Source: JBOHSA01 sp050732995
GTDB taxonomy: Bacteria; Gemmatimonadota; Gemmatimonadetes; Gemmatimonadales; GWC2-71-9
Assembly: GCA_050732995.1 (NCBI GenBank)
Contig: JBOHSA010000222.1
Span: 1 to 32,023 of the forward strand
Direction of reading: 5' to 3'
DNA: 32,023 nt
The position numbers were made by a program, and so were the translations under genes. The notes beneath the pieces are model-generated. The model had not been told where the DNA came from. It saw only the letters and a list, made by a program, of their open reading frames with translations, and did not search any database. Below, one piece after another: positions 1-8,715 of this stretch; position 1 is the first letter of the stretch, and each line of letters begins with the position of its first letter.

Positions 1-501
1 GCGTGGCTGCGGCTCGGCTGCACGCTCACGCCGACCTTCGCCGAACCCTACCGCGCCCTCGTGCACCTGCGCCGCGCCACCGATGACCGCTGGGGCGCGG
101 TCGCGGCGGCCCAACAGGCCACCGAGCGGTTCCCGGCCAACCCCGACGCGTGGATGCTCCTGGGGGAGGCCTACCAGATGGTCTTTCGCCAGAAGGAGTC
201 ACTCGGCGCCTACGAGCAGGCCCTCGCCCTGGAGGAGCGGGCGGACGCCGCCATGGCCGCGGGGGAGTTGTATCGCCGCGGCGGCCGGCACACCGAAGCC
301 GCGGCCCGCTTTGCCCGCGCGTACGCCGCGGGCGGCGGCGCCGAAGCGTTGTGGCAAAACGCGCAGGCGCTGTTCCAAACGGGAGACGAGGGCGCCGCTG
401 ACGAAGCCCTGAGCCTGTGGGCGACGCTGGTGCCCAACGGCATGGATCGGCTCACCGAGGCCCGCGCCGCCCTGCGCGGGGGAGGAAGCGCCAAGCGCTA
501 G
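1..501 (+). CDS. TPR-repeat protein, C-terminal part (5' end outside window)
   Basis: The reading frame is open from base 1 and runs without a stop to the TAG at 499-501, so the start lies before the window. The visible 166 residues are Ala/Leu/Arg-rich helical pairs with tetratricopeptide character, for example PDAWMLLGEAYQM followed by SLGAYEQALALEERADAAMA and RRGGRHTEAAARFARAY. TPR arrays act as protein-protein scaffolds; no catalytic motif is visible. The gene ends one base before the stop codon of the convergent ccmD. Cytochrome c maturation loci often carry a TPR protein (CcmH/CycH-like), so this could be the end of a ccmEFGH-type cluster on the plus strand. That is inference from position only. 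Confidence 0.7.
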   Translation, partial: AWLRLGCTLTPTFAEPYRALVHLRRATDDRWGAVAAAQQATERFPANPDAWMLLGEAYQMVFRQKESLGAYEQALALEERADAAMAAGELYRRGGRHTEAAARFARAYAAGGGAEALWQNAQALFQTGDEGAADEALSLWATLVPNGMDRLTEARAALRGGGSAKR

Positions 502-615
502 CTACCGGCCGCGCGTGCGCCGGTACAGCAACCAGGCGTAACCCAACAGCACCACCGCGGTGACGACGTAGGCCGCCACCATATAGCCGGCGTTCTGCGG
601 TACGCCCTCAGGCAT
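502..615 (-). CDS. ccmD: CcmD-like small membrane protein of the heme exporter
   Basis: This 37-residue ORF starts at the ATG at 615 and overlaps the last 8 bases of ccmC. It reads MPEGVPQNAGYMVAAYVVTA, then VVLLGYAWLLYRRTRGR. The layout is that of CcmD: a short N-terminus with an aromatic residue, one transmembrane helix (about residues 11-31), then a cluster of Arg residues facing the cytoplasm. CcmD is known to associate with CcmABC and help release holo-CcmE from the complex. Its place directly after ccmC in the ccmABCD order is the main support, since the family is too short for sequence alone to decide. Confidence 0.8.
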   Translation of the reverse strand: MPEGVPQNAGYMVAAYVVTAVVLLGYAWLLYRRTRGR

Positions 616-1261
616 CCCGATCCCCTTCGACCGCGTACCGCTGGAGCACGAAGCCGACGTACAACAAGCTGAAGACTCCGACGGAGCACACCAGGGTGAC
701 GAGCATCGACCCGGGCAGCGAGGGCGCGCTCGGCTTCAGGACGATCGGCGTTGGGTGCAGGGTCCGGAACAAGTACACGCTGAGATGCACGAAGGGCAGC
801 AGCACCAGCCCGCAGATGCCCAGCACGGCGGAGAACCGCGCCCGCAGGCCCGGCTCCGCGACCGCCCCGCGCAGCAGCAGGTACCCGATGAAAATGAAGA
901 ACAGGAAGAGGGTGAGGGTGAGCCGGGCATCCCAGGTCCACCAGGTGCCCCACACGGGTTTGCCCCAGAGCGGGCCGGTGGTCAGCATCACGACGGCGAA
1001 CGCCGTCCCCACTTCCGCCGAGGCGGCCGCGAAGCGGTCGTACCGGGCGTCTTTGAGCAGCAGGTAGAGAATGCTCGCGAGCCCCACGAGCCCCATCGCG
1101 AGCATGGCGGACCATGCGGCCGGCACGTGGACGTAGAAGATCTTCTGGGCCGGTCCCTGCGCCCGCTCGATGGGCGTGAAGGCCAGGGCGCGCACGTAGA
1201 CGCCGGCGAGCAGCGCGAGGCCGAGGAGCGTGATCACCTGTCCGCGCCGGGCCAGGGTCAT
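608..1261 (-). CDS. ccmC: Heme exporter / holo-CcmE assembly protein CcmC
   Basis: CcmC is an integral inner-membrane protein of the heme-handling family. It presents heme to the chaperone CcmE at the periplasmic face for cytochrome c maturation. The 217-residue product has about six membrane helices and the signature tryptophan-rich WWD motif WGTWWTWDARLT near residues 104-115. Two conserved histidines that serve as axial heme ligands in the family are visible as YVHVP (H45) and FVHLS (H159), flanking the WWD domain. Length matches the family (about 220-250). The start ATG overlaps the ccmB stop by 4 bases (ATGA), indicating translational coupling. No CcmE, CcmF or CcmH is seen downstream; these must be encoded elsewhere. 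Confidence 0.95.
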   Translation of the reverse strand: MTLARRGQVITLLGLALLAGVYVRALAFTPIERAQGPAQKIFYVHVPAAWSAMLAMGLVGLASILYLLLKDARYDRFAAASAEVGTAFAVVMLTTGPLWGKPVWGTWWTWDARLTLTLFLFFIFIGYLLLRGAVAEPGLRARFSAVLGICGLVLLPFVHLSVYLFRTLHPTPIVLKPSAPSLPGSMLVTLVCSVGVFSLLYVGFVLQRYAVEGDRDA

Positions 1262-1938
1262 TCGTCCACCGTGTACGGGAACAGCAGGGTCGCGAGCGTC
1301 ACGAACACCACGTCGTAGGCGGCGAGCAACTTAAGCGCGCCCACCGCCTCGCTCAAGGGACGCCCGGCGAACAGCAGGCCGGTCGCCTGCACGGCCCAGA
1401 TGAGCGGCGGGATGAGAAACGGCAGCAGCAGGACCGGCAGCATCAGTTCGGCGAAGCGAGTGCGGATCACCATCGCGCTGAACAGCGTGCCGACGGCGAT
1501 GAACCCGACCGTGCCGAGCGCCGTCACGCCGACGAGCGCAGGCAACACGCGACCCACGGGCACATTGAAGAAGACCGCGAACAGCAGGAGCCCCGTCGCT
1601 TCGACCACGCCCACGAACACGAGATTGGCGACGAGCTTGCCCAGATAGAGACTGGCCCGGCTCACCGGCGAGACGAGCAGGCCCTCGAGGGCCAGGTTCT
1701 CGAGCTCGAGCTGGAAGGCGCGGTTCAACCCCAGCATCCCGGCGAAGGTGAACGTGACCCACAGCACGCTGGGCGCGAGCACGATCGCGGCGACCGCCGT
1801 CGGTTCCCGGCCGAAGTTGAAGACGAGCAGGACGAGCGCTGTGAACACCAGCCCCGAGAGGATGGCGGTGCGGCTGCGGAACTCGAGCAGCAGATCCTTG
1901 CGCGCGATCGCCCACGCATGGCGCAGCGCCTCACGCAC
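1258..1938 (-). CDS. ccmB: Heme exporter membrane subunit CcmB
   Basis: CcmB is the ABC-type membrane subunit that works with CcmA and CcmC in cytochrome c biogenesis. The 226-residue protein begins with a short cytoplasmic amphipathic stretch (ALRHAWAIARKDLLLEFRSR), followed by about six membrane helices. The family block ELENLALEGLLVSPVSR lies near residues 77-95 between helices 2 and 3. Family length is about 220. It overlaps ccmA by 8 bases upstream and ccmC by 4 bases downstream, so the three genes are one transcription unit. No unusual residues were noticed. Confidence 0.95.
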   Translation of the reverse strand: MREALRHAWAIARKDLLLEFRSRTAILSGLVFTALVLLVFNFGREPTAVAAIVLAPSVLWVTFTFAGMLGLNRAFQLELENLALEGLLVSPVSRASLYLGKLVANLVFVGVVEATGLLLFAVFFNVPVGRVLPALVGVTALGTVGFIAVGTLFSAMVIRTRFAELMLPVLLLPFLIPPLIWAVQATGLLFAGRPLSEAVGALKLLAAYDVVFVTLATLLFPYTVDE

Positions 1939-2614
1939 CGGTCACCGCCCGGCGGTAGGCATCGGCGATCTCCGGTGCACCGCGCCCGCTCCGCGGCTCG
2001 AGCCGCACGAAGCGGCCGCGCACTTGAAAAGCCAGGTCGGTCGCGAGCTCCACCCCCTCTTCAACGTTGTGCGTCGCCAGAACGACGGTGCGCCGCCCCG
2101 GCAGCTCACCCAGCAGGCGCCGGAGCTCCGCGGCCGCGGCGAGGTCGAGGCCGGTGAACGGCTCGTCGAGCAGGAGCACCGCCGGCTCGTGGATCAACGC
2201 CCGCGCGATCGCGGCGCGTTGCTGCAGCCCGCGCGACAGCGTGCGCACCGGCCGGTCGGCGCGGTCGGCCAACGCCAGCCGCTCGAGCAGCGCGCCGGCC
2301 CGCGCGGCCCGTGCGGCGGCCGGGACGTCGTACAGCGAGGCCCAGAACAGCAGGTTCTCGCGCACCGTGAGGTGGCCGTACAGGTGCGGCTGATGCCCGA
2401 TCCATCCGATGGCGCCGCGCCCGCCGTCCACGTGCGCGCGGCCCGCCAGCGGCCGGAGCAGGCCGGCGAGCACTCTAAGCAGCGTCGTCTTGCCGGCGCC
2501 GTTCGGTCCGAAGATCGCGAGCGTTCGGCCCGCGGCTAAAGTGAAGGAGATGTCGTCGAGCGCCAGCACGGAGGGTGGGCCGTAGGCGTGCCGCAGGCCC
2601 TCAGCCCGCAGCAT
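1931..2614 (-). CDS. ccmA: Heme exporter ATP-binding subunit CcmA
   Basis: This is a cytoplasmic ABC ATPase; ATP hydrolysis by CcmA drives release of holo-CcmE from the CcmABCD complex. The 227-residue protein has Walker A GPNGAGKT (36-43), signature LSRGLQQR (126-133), Walker B AVLLLDEP (145-152) and the H-loop histidine (ATHN, H182). All ATPase elements are intact. The signature reads LSRGL instead of the common LSGGQ, as is usual in CcmA-like proteins. The start overlaps the 3' end of the upstream response-regulator gene by 14 bases. This tight overlap makes the regulator the first gene of the ccm operon. Confidence 0.95.
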   Translation of the reverse strand: MLRAEGLRHAYGPPSVLALDDISFTLAAGRTLAIFGPNGAGKTTLLRVLAGLLRPLAGRAHVDGGRGAIGWIGHQPHLYGHLTVRENLLFWASLYDVPAAARAARAGALLERLALADRADRPVRTLSRGLQQRAAIARALIHEPAVLLLDEPFTGLDLAAAAELRRLLGELPGRRTVVLATHNVEEGVELATDLAFQVRGRFVRLEPRSGRGAPEIADAYRRAVTGA

Positions 2615-2966
2615 CGATGCGCCGGCCCAGCTCGTCCATGTCGAACGGCTTCACCAGATAGGCCGCGTGCCCCAGGTCCAGCACGTGCATCAGCGGTTCC
2701 ATGCTGACGTACGCGGTCGTGACCACGACGGGCAGCTCGGGGCGGGATTGGCGGATGCGCTGGAGCAGGGCGATGCCGTCGGTGTCGGGCAACCGCATGT
2801 CGAGCACGAGCACCTCGGGGCCGAACGGCTCGAGCAGGCTCAGGGCCTGCGCGCCGGTTTCCGCGAACGCCATCTCGTAACGGGTCGTGAAGAATCGCTT
2901 GTACGTCGCGCGCAGCGAGGATTCGTCTTCGACGAACAGCACCTTCCGCTTGGCCGGGTCCGCCAT
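2601..2966 (-). CDS. Single-domain response regulator (receiver domain only)
   Basis: The 121-residue protein is a bare CheY-like receiver domain. The acidic pair is visible in FVEDE (E13-D14), the phospho-acceptor aspartate is D56 in VLVLDMRLPDTDG, the conserved Thr is in VVTTAY (83-84), and the lysine is K106 in YLVKPFD. There is no DNA-binding or enzymatic output domain, so it probably acts by protein-protein interaction or as a phosphorelay intermediate. It overlaps ccmA by 14 bases and appears to be the first gene of the ccm operon. A -10-like TATATT lies 11 bases before the ATG. No cognate kinase is adjacent; the histidine kinase at 19041-20246 is far away. Confidence 0.93.
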   Translation of the reverse strand: MADPAKRKVLFVEDESSLRATYKRFFTTRYEMAFAETGAQALSLLEPFGPEVLVLDMRLPDTDGIALLQRIRQSRPELPVVVTTAYVSMEPLMHVLDLGHAAYLVKPFDMDELGRRIDAAG

Positions 2967-2977
2967 GGTGAGGTGAG

Positions 2978-2983
2978 AATATA
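2978..2983 (-). promoter_or_regulatory. Putative -10 element for the response regulator-ccmABCD operon
   Basis: The minus strand reads TATATT ending 11 bases before the ATG at 2966 (match to TATAAT in 5 of 6 positions), just after the stop of the STAS gene. There is no convincing -35 box and no Shine-Dalgarno sequence between it and the ATG. Transcription from here would give a leaderless or very short-leader mRNA. This is a sequence match only. Confidence 0.35.
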
Positions 2984-2988
2984 CCCCG

Positions 2989-3306
2989 CTAGGCCGCTTC
3001 GCCGCTCTCCACTTCGAACAGGTCGTCGAGCTTGGTCAGGACCAGGAGGAACCGGAGCTCCTCGCTCGCGCCCCGCAAGCAGATCGCCTGCCGGCGCTCG
3101 GCCGCCTTGCGTTGGATCAGCATCAACGCCCCGAGCCCGGCACTGTCCACCGCGCGCGTGCCCGACAGGTCGATGACCAGGCGCCCCGCCCCCTCCGACA
3201 TCTGCTCCAACAGCTCGTTGGCGGCGCGGCGGAACGTGGTTCGCGACTCGAGCCCGAGCTGCTCGGGCGCGGCGAGAATCCTTTCCAGCGGGCGCGTGGA
3301 CACCAT
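2989..3306 (-). CDS. STAS-domain protein (anti-sigma-factor antagonist type)
   Basis: The 105-residue protein is a STAS domain. The core is RLVIDLSGTRAVDSAGLGAL (about 42-61), and S55 in the DSAG motif is the usual phosphorylatable serine of SpoIIAA/RsbV-type antagonists. These proteins bind or release anti-sigma factors depending on phosphorylation. Upstream in-frame starts exist (TTG at 3363, ATG at 3360), but GAGGAG six bases before the ATG at 3306 favours the shorter form, which also matches the family length. The N-terminal half (STRPLERILAAPEQLGLESR) diverges from classical SpoIIAA. No RsbW-type kinase or sigma factor is next to it. It is 22 bases upstream of the response regulator gene on the same strand. 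Confidence 0.85.
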   Translation of the reverse strand: MVSTRPLERILAAPEQLGLESRTTFRRAANELLEQMSEGAGRLVIDLSGTRAVDSAGLGALMLIQRKAAERRQAICLRGASEELRFLLVLTKLDDLFEVESGEAA

Positions 3307-3538
3307 GAGCGGCTCCTCGGGACCGACACCATGCCGGTCAGCCAAGGCTGTATGCGACATCAATGCCAGGCAACTAAGCTCCGTCCCGACAAGCGATTGT
3401 CAGAGCCGGGGTGATCCGGCTCACCGGTCCCGGTGCCGCAGAGCGACGCCCGCGGCGCATTCTGCAAGGTCGGTCGCACCGCTTGACCGCCTGCCCCGCG
3501 CGCGTGATACCTTTCCGCTCCCAACCCGCACCCCGGTC

Positions 3539-5479
<1,941 letters not shown>

Positions 5480-5482
5480 CGG

Positions 5483-5926
5483 TCAGACGGTCCAGGCGGA
5501 CGGGCGGTCGTATTCGACCACCCACGCATGCAGCGCAACCCCCCAAAGCGCCGTCATGATCACCGCGCTCGCCACGCACCACCGGCAGATGGCGTGGATG
5601 ACGAAGAGCTCGAGATAGGTGAGGTAGACCGTGAACAGCAGGCCGCCGGTGGCGAGACCGGCGAGCAGGCGCGTCATGCCGCGGCTCCCGGCGAGCCCGG
5701 GCCGGAGCCCCGCCAGGCTGGCGAGCACGAGCGCCGCGTAGCCGACGACGCCGTAGAACGCGACCGGGATCCCCAGGAACTCCGCGTACCGGCTCGTCTG
5801 CACCGTCTCGCAGGCTCCCGTGCCGCACTGCAGCGGCCCGATCACGCCGATCTTATACAACCAGAGGTAGCAGGCGACGAACCAGCCGGCGAGGGCGAGG
5901 AGCGCGATCGCCTGGCGGTGCCGCAT
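5483..5926 (-). CDS. VKOR-family disulfide-generating membrane protein
   Basis: Bacterial vitamin K epoxide reductase homologues reoxidise a DsbA-like partner and pass electrons to quinones, replacing DsbB. The 147-residue protein has four or so membrane helices. The loop cysteine pair is CGTGAC (about C34 and C39), followed by the family block TVQTSRYAEFLGIPVAFYG. The quinone-proximal active-site CXXC is ICRWC (about C114 and C117). In many bacteria this domain is fused to a thioredoxin domain; here the partner is the separate DsbA-like gene directly upstream. The ATG at 5926 shares one base with the dsbA-like stop; a GTG at 5929 is an alternative that adds one residue. Confidence 0.92.
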   Translation of the reverse strand: MRHRQAIALLALAGWFVACYLWLYKIGVIGPLQCGTGACETVQTSRYAEFLGIPVAFYGVVGYAALVLASLAGLRPGLAGSRGMTRLLAGLATGGLLFTVYLTYLELFVIHAICRWCVASAVIMTALWGVALHAWVVEYDRPSAWTV

Positions 5927-6603
5927 CACCGCCGTTGGGCGAGCACGCTATCCGCCACGCGCTTGAACTCGTCCGAGCCGTACGACCGGAGGTTCAGGGG
6001 CCGGCCGTTCAGGAAGAACGTCGGCGTGCCGTTCACGCCGAGCGCTTCGCCTTCCAACCGGCTGGCCTCGATCCGGCCGGCGTAGCGCTGGCTTTCCATG
6101 CAGGCATCGTAGGCGGCGACGTCGAGCCCGGCGGCTCGGGCCATATCACGGAACAGCCGACTCGGGTTCCGGCCCGTCTGCGCCCACGAGTGATTGAAGA
6201 ACAGCTGGTCGTGCATCTCCCAGAATTTCCCCTGCTCACCGGCGCAGTGCGCCGCGTGAGCCGCGGTGCGCGAGTAGCGGTGGCTGGGAAGTGGAAAGTC
6301 GCGATAGCGCCACCGCACTTTGCCCGTGGTGATCAGTTGGTCGCGCACGGTCGGCATCTGGACGGCCGCAAAGCTGGCGCAGGCCGGGCATTCGAAATCG
6401 CCGTACTCGACGATCTCGATGCGCGCCGAGTCGCTGCCGAGCGTGTAGCCGCGGAATCCGTCGGCGGAGGGGGGGGGGGGGAGGGGGGAAACGGCGGTCC
6501 CGGGCGCAGCGGTTGGCGGGGCCGAACGGTCCCGCGATGCGACAAACAGAAAGACGCCCCCCAGGAGCGCCACCGTACCGAGCAACAGGTAGAACCGCTT
6601 CAT
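5926..6603 (-). CDS. DsbA-family thiol:disulfide oxidoreductase
   Basis: This is a periplasmic, membrane-anchored thioredoxin-fold oxidoreductase that donates disulfides to exported proteins. The 225-residue protein starts with a signal anchor (KRFYLLLGTVALLGGVFLFV), then a Pro-rich linker. The active site is FECPACASF (CXXC at 72-75), and VNGTPTFFLNGR near the C-terminus carries the cis-proline. The long helical insertion between them is typical of DsbA and DsbG-like thioredoxin_4 proteins. I chose the ATG at 6603 because it overlaps the preceding stop by 4 bases (ATGA); an in-frame start at 6624 would remove the clean signal sequence. The linker is encoded by a 13-base C tract (G tract on the plus strand, 6469-6481). 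It is translationally coupled to the VKOR gene, its likely oxidant. Confidence 0.92.
   Translation of the reverse strand: MKRFYLLLGTVALLGGVFLFVASRDRSAPPTAAPGTAVSPLPPPPSADGFRGYTLGSDSARIEIVEYGDFECPACASFAAVQMPTVRDQLITTGKVRWRYRDFPLPSHRYSRTAAHAAHCAGEQGKFWEMHDQLFFNHSWAQTGRNPSRLFRDMARAAGLDVAAYDACMESQRYAGRIEASRLEGEALGVNGTPTFFLNGRPLNLRSYGSDEFKRVADSVLAQRR
6469..6481. repeat. Poly-G/C homopolymer tract (13 bases) inside the dsbA-like gene
   Basis: Thirteen consecutive G on the plus strand, followed after one A by six more, encode the proline linker (LPPPPS) between the membrane anchor and the thioredoxin fold. Tracts of this length are prone to slippage in replication and to length errors in sequencing. 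A change of one base would abolish the CXXC domain. Confidence 0.9.
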
Positions 6604-6911
6604 CCTTCGCCACCCCTCCGCCACGGTGGAATATCCTCGTCCGAATCCTCCAACGGCAGATCTCCGGTGCGGCGCTCGGCTTCTTCCACGATCCGCCGGC
6701 TCTCGGCGATCTCCGGTGTGTCGTAGGTGATCCGGACCTCATAGTGGAACAATTCCGAGCGGGCGTTGCCTAGGAGCTTCTGCAGCTCGGGGCTCGCCTC
6801 GAGCAATCGGCCGGCCCGATCGAGCTCCTCGATCCGCGCGGCGAGCGCGCGCAGCAGCGCCACCAGCCGCTCGGCGCGCTCCGGCCCATACGTCTCCTCG
6901 CTCATCGCCAT
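6600..6911 (-). CDS. Hypothetical protein, charged and helical, first gene of the dsbA/VKOR operon
   Basis: I do not recognise this 103-residue protein. It is rich in Glu, Arg and Leu and is predicted by eye to be mostly helical (ERAERLVALLRALAARIEEL, then LLEASPELQKLLGNARSELF). A beta-like segment FHYEVRITYDTPEIAESRR follows, and the tail is acidic and Pro/Arg-rich. There is no signal peptide or cysteine. The frame extends upstream to 7112, but ATGGCGATGAGC at 6911 is preferred because a TATACT element lies 10 bases upstream and the longer extension looks like non-coding translation. It overlaps the dsbA-like gene by 4 bases, so it may share a regulatory or accessory role. That is inference. 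Confidence 0.65.
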   Translation of the reverse strand: MAMSEETYGPERAERLVALLRALAARIEELDRAGRLLEASPELQKLLGNARSELFHYEVRITYDTPEIAESRRIVEEAERRTGDLPLEDSDEDIPPWRRGGEG

Positions 6912-6921
6912 AATGAAGAGG

Positions 6922-6927
6922 AGTATA
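6922..6927 (-). promoter_or_regulatory. Putative -10 element for the hypothetical-dsbA-VKOR operon
   Basis: TATACT on the minus strand (5 of 6 matches to TATAAT) lies 10 bases before the ATG at 6911. Only CCTCTTCATT separates it from the start codon, with no Shine-Dalgarno sequence, so the transcript would be nearly leaderless. No clear -35 box is seen. Confidence 0.4.
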
Positions 6928-7029
6928 CCACACCGGCCTCTGCGAGCCCACGGTTTGCGCGGGGGGAAGCGCCTTGTTAGATTGCGCCGCCGATCAACCG
7001 AGACTCGAGGACCGGAGGAATGACGCCGC

Positions 7030-7299
7030 GTGGCCAAAAAGCGGAGCGACACCCGTAAGTTCGCCAGTCCCAGCACGTTCGAGCAGGCCCGCGACGAGCT
7101 GTTCTCGCACATCCTCCGCTGCGGCGTCCTCGAAGCGGCCCCGGAGCATCAAAAAGAATGGTTCGACGACACCATGCTCTATCTGGCTGACCGCTACCAG
7201 GAGCTTTCGGAGGAGGAACTGGCCCAGCTGCGCACCCTCGGCGAGCGGTATTGCCAGCCGGTGGTCACACGTACCACCCCCGTCGGCGTCTCGGCCTAG
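7030..7299 (+). CDS. Small hypothetical protein
   Basis: This 89-residue cytoplasmic protein has a basic N-terminus (AKKRSDTRKF), then amphipathic helices: FEQARDELFSHILRCGVLEA, a segment with WFDDTMLYLADRYQEL, and EEELAQLRTLGERYCQPVV. There is no signal peptide or membrane helix. Two cysteines (in ILRCGV and RYCQP) do not form an obvious motif. GTG at 7030 is chosen because GGAGGA about 12 bases upstream can serve as ribosome binding site; a 12-codon overlapping ATG frame at 7020 sits too close to it. It stands divergently from the dsbA/VKOR operon. Function not recognised. Confidence 0.65.
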   Translation: MAKKRSDTRKFASPSTFEQARDELFSHILRCGVLEAAPEHQKEWFDDTMLYLADRYQELSEEELAQLRTLGERYCQPVVTRTTPVGVSA

Positions 7300-7306
7300 C
7301 GTCCCC

Positions 7307-7762
7307 TTAGGTCCGCCAGCGGGCGCCGACCGCCGCCCGAATCCCGCCTCCCAAGCCGAGTTCGACGTACCAGCCCCGCCGCCCGCTGCCCGTCTCCAGA
7401 CCGAGCAGGGCGAGCAGCACTCCGCGGCCACGCGCGCTGCGTGCCCCCAGGTACGCCGCGCCCGCGCCGCCGGAGAGGGCGCCCAGGAGGACCTGCGCGG
7501 TGGCCTCCACCCGAATGCCCGCCTGACGATCGAAGGCGCCAGCGGCGGCGGCGAGCGCCAGCCGGCCCTGCCCGGTGGCCCCCGTGCGGCGGGCGAGTCC
7601 CAGGACGACACCGTAAAAGTCTTGCGTCGCCAGGGCCGTGATCGCCCCGGCGCTCACCTCGAACCGCGGTGTGGGAACGGGGCGGAGGGTCGGGGGAAGC
7701 GGCGGGCCTTGGGCACGCGCGGCGCCGACCAGACCAGCGAGCAGGGGCAGCGCGCTACGCAA
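7307..7762 (-). CDS. Small exported protein of unknown function
   Basis: The ORF is open from 7954, but that part is the shadow of the OsmC gene. A TTG at 7762, overlapping the OsmC stop, gives a 151-residue product with a compact signal peptide (LRSALPLLAGLVGAARAQG; likely cleavage after ARA). The mature part is Gly/Ala-rich with alternating hydrophobic segments (LGARSARGRGVLLALLGLET, then RGWYVELGLGGGIRAAVGAR). This could be a small outer-membrane strand protein, but no family is recognised. The terminal aromatic-poor sequence ARWRT does not give a classical C-terminal beta signal. Coupling to the OsmC gene suggests co-transcription. Confidence 0.55.
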   Translation of the reverse strand: MRSALPLLAGLVGAARAQGPPLPPTLRPVPTPRFEVSAGAITALATQDFYGVVLGLARRTGATGQGRLALAAAAGAFDRQAGIRVEATAQVLLGALSGGAGAAYLGARSARGRGVLLALLGLETGSGRRGWYVELGLGGGIRAAVGARWRT

Positions 7763-8192
7763 GCGCGACGTCGTAGGTGATGCGGATGTCCGGCGCCAGC
7801 GACGCGACCACCGAGCAGTACTTCTCGAGCGACAGGTCGATGGCGCGGCGCGCCTTGACCTCGTCCGCTCCCGCTCCGGCGACGTCGAACCGGAAGTGGA
7901 TGGCCGTGTAGCGCCGGGGTTCTTCCTCGCGTCGCGTGCCGCGCACCCCCACATCCAGAGAGCGCAGCCGGACGCGCATCTTTTGCAGGATCAGCACCAC
8001 GTCCGACGCCGCGCAGGTTCCGGCGGCGAGCAGCAGCAACTCGACCGGCGAGGTGGCCGCTCGCGTATTCCCGTCCACCAAGACGGGCGGCCGGCCCGCG
8101 CCGCGGCCCTCGAAGACCAGACCTCCCCCCCCTCCCCCCCCCTCCTCCCCCTCCGGGCGCCAGCGCAGCGACACCTCCGCGGTCCGCGCCAT
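7755..8192 (-). CDS. OsmC/Ohr-family protein
   Basis: OsmC-type proteins reduce organic hydroperoxides with two conserved cysteines. Both are visible in this 145-residue protein: LLLLAAGTCAASDVV (first Cys, at the start of the long helix) and SLEKYCSVVASL (second Cys). The usual TSPVELLLLAAG block and C-terminal ITYDV strand are also present. The N-terminal region carries an unusual run of seven glycines encoded by C-tracts on the plus strand (8125-8142), where most relatives have a short loop. It begins 1 base after the stop of the beta-barrel-like gene and is followed by the small exported protein, so it belongs to the operon running from 9239 down to 7307. Confidence 0.9.
   Translation of the reverse strand: MARTAEVSLRWRPEGEEGGGGGGGLVFEGRGAGRPPVLVDGNTRAATSPVELLLLAAGTCAASDVVLILQKMRVRLRSLDVGVRGTRREEEPRRYTAIHFRFDVAGAGADEVKARRAIDLSLEKYCSVVASLAPDIRITYDVALA
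8125..8152. repeat. Interrupted poly-C/G tract inside the OsmC gene
   Basis: Runs of 8 and 9 C separated by single T, followed by TCCTCCCC repeats, encode the glycine stretch in the OsmC protein. The tract is a likely spot for slippage or for sequencing error. Confidence 0.85.
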
Positions 8193-8193
8193 T

Positions 8194-8715
8194 TCAGTTC
8201 CCTCGCCGCGTCGTCAGCCCCACGTAGAGCCGATGCCGCCGCATGGCATCCATCCCGTGGTACTCCACCAGCCAGTTGAAGGTCGATCGATAGTGCAGCT
8301 CGAACCCGAAGACGAGGTTGAGCCACAGGTCGGGGCACTGGGGATCCTGCCCGCAGTTCTCCCGGCCGGCGATGCTTCCACCGATTCCCACGTACGGGAT
8401 GGCGAGCTGGTCGTCGTCGGTGAAGCGGAACAGGGCCTCGAGGCTACCGACGAACGTGTTGTCCTCGTTGAAGACGCCGATCTCGCCGGACGGGCGCAGG
8501 CGCACCCGGTGGCTCAGGAAGTCGCCGAGATCGAGCGTGGCCCCGAAGATCATTTGCCCGTTTCCGGTCAGGTCGATGCCGCCGCGGACGCCGAAGCCGA
8601 ACAGGCCGATGCGCGTGCCGCCGCCGGCCCCGCCCGAGCCCGGGGGCTGGAACTCCTGTGCGGCCGTCGTCCCCGCCACGACCAATCCGAGCGCCGCGAT
8701 CCATGCGGTCCGCAT
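8194..8715 (-). CDS. Exported outer-membrane beta-barrel-like protein
   Basis: The 173-residue protein has a signal peptide (RTAWIAALGLVVAGTTAAQE, cleavage near TAA-Q). A Gly/Ser linker follows (PPGSGGAGGGTR), then alternating hydrophobic strands with Gly and aromatic residues: IGLFGFGVRGGIDLT, MIFGATLDLGDFL, LAIPYVGIGGSIAG, LWLNLVFGFELHY, RLYVGLTTRR. This pattern suits a small eight-strand barrel of the OmpW/OmpA-like kind, but no family is certain. One cysteine pair (ENCGQDPQCPD) may form a loop disulfide. ATG at 8715 shares one base with the stop of the upstream phosphatidyltransferase; the open frame further up to 9231 is the shadow of that gene. Confidence 0.7.
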   Translation of the reverse strand: MRTAWIAALGLVVAGTTAAQEFQPPGSGGAGGGTRIGLFGFGVRGGIDLTGNGQMIFGATLDLGDFLSHRVRLRPSGEIGVFNEDNTFVGSLEALFRFTDDDQLAIPYVGIGGSIAGRENCGQDPQCPDLWLNLVFGFELHYRSTFNWLVEYHGMDAMRRHRLYVGLTTRRGN

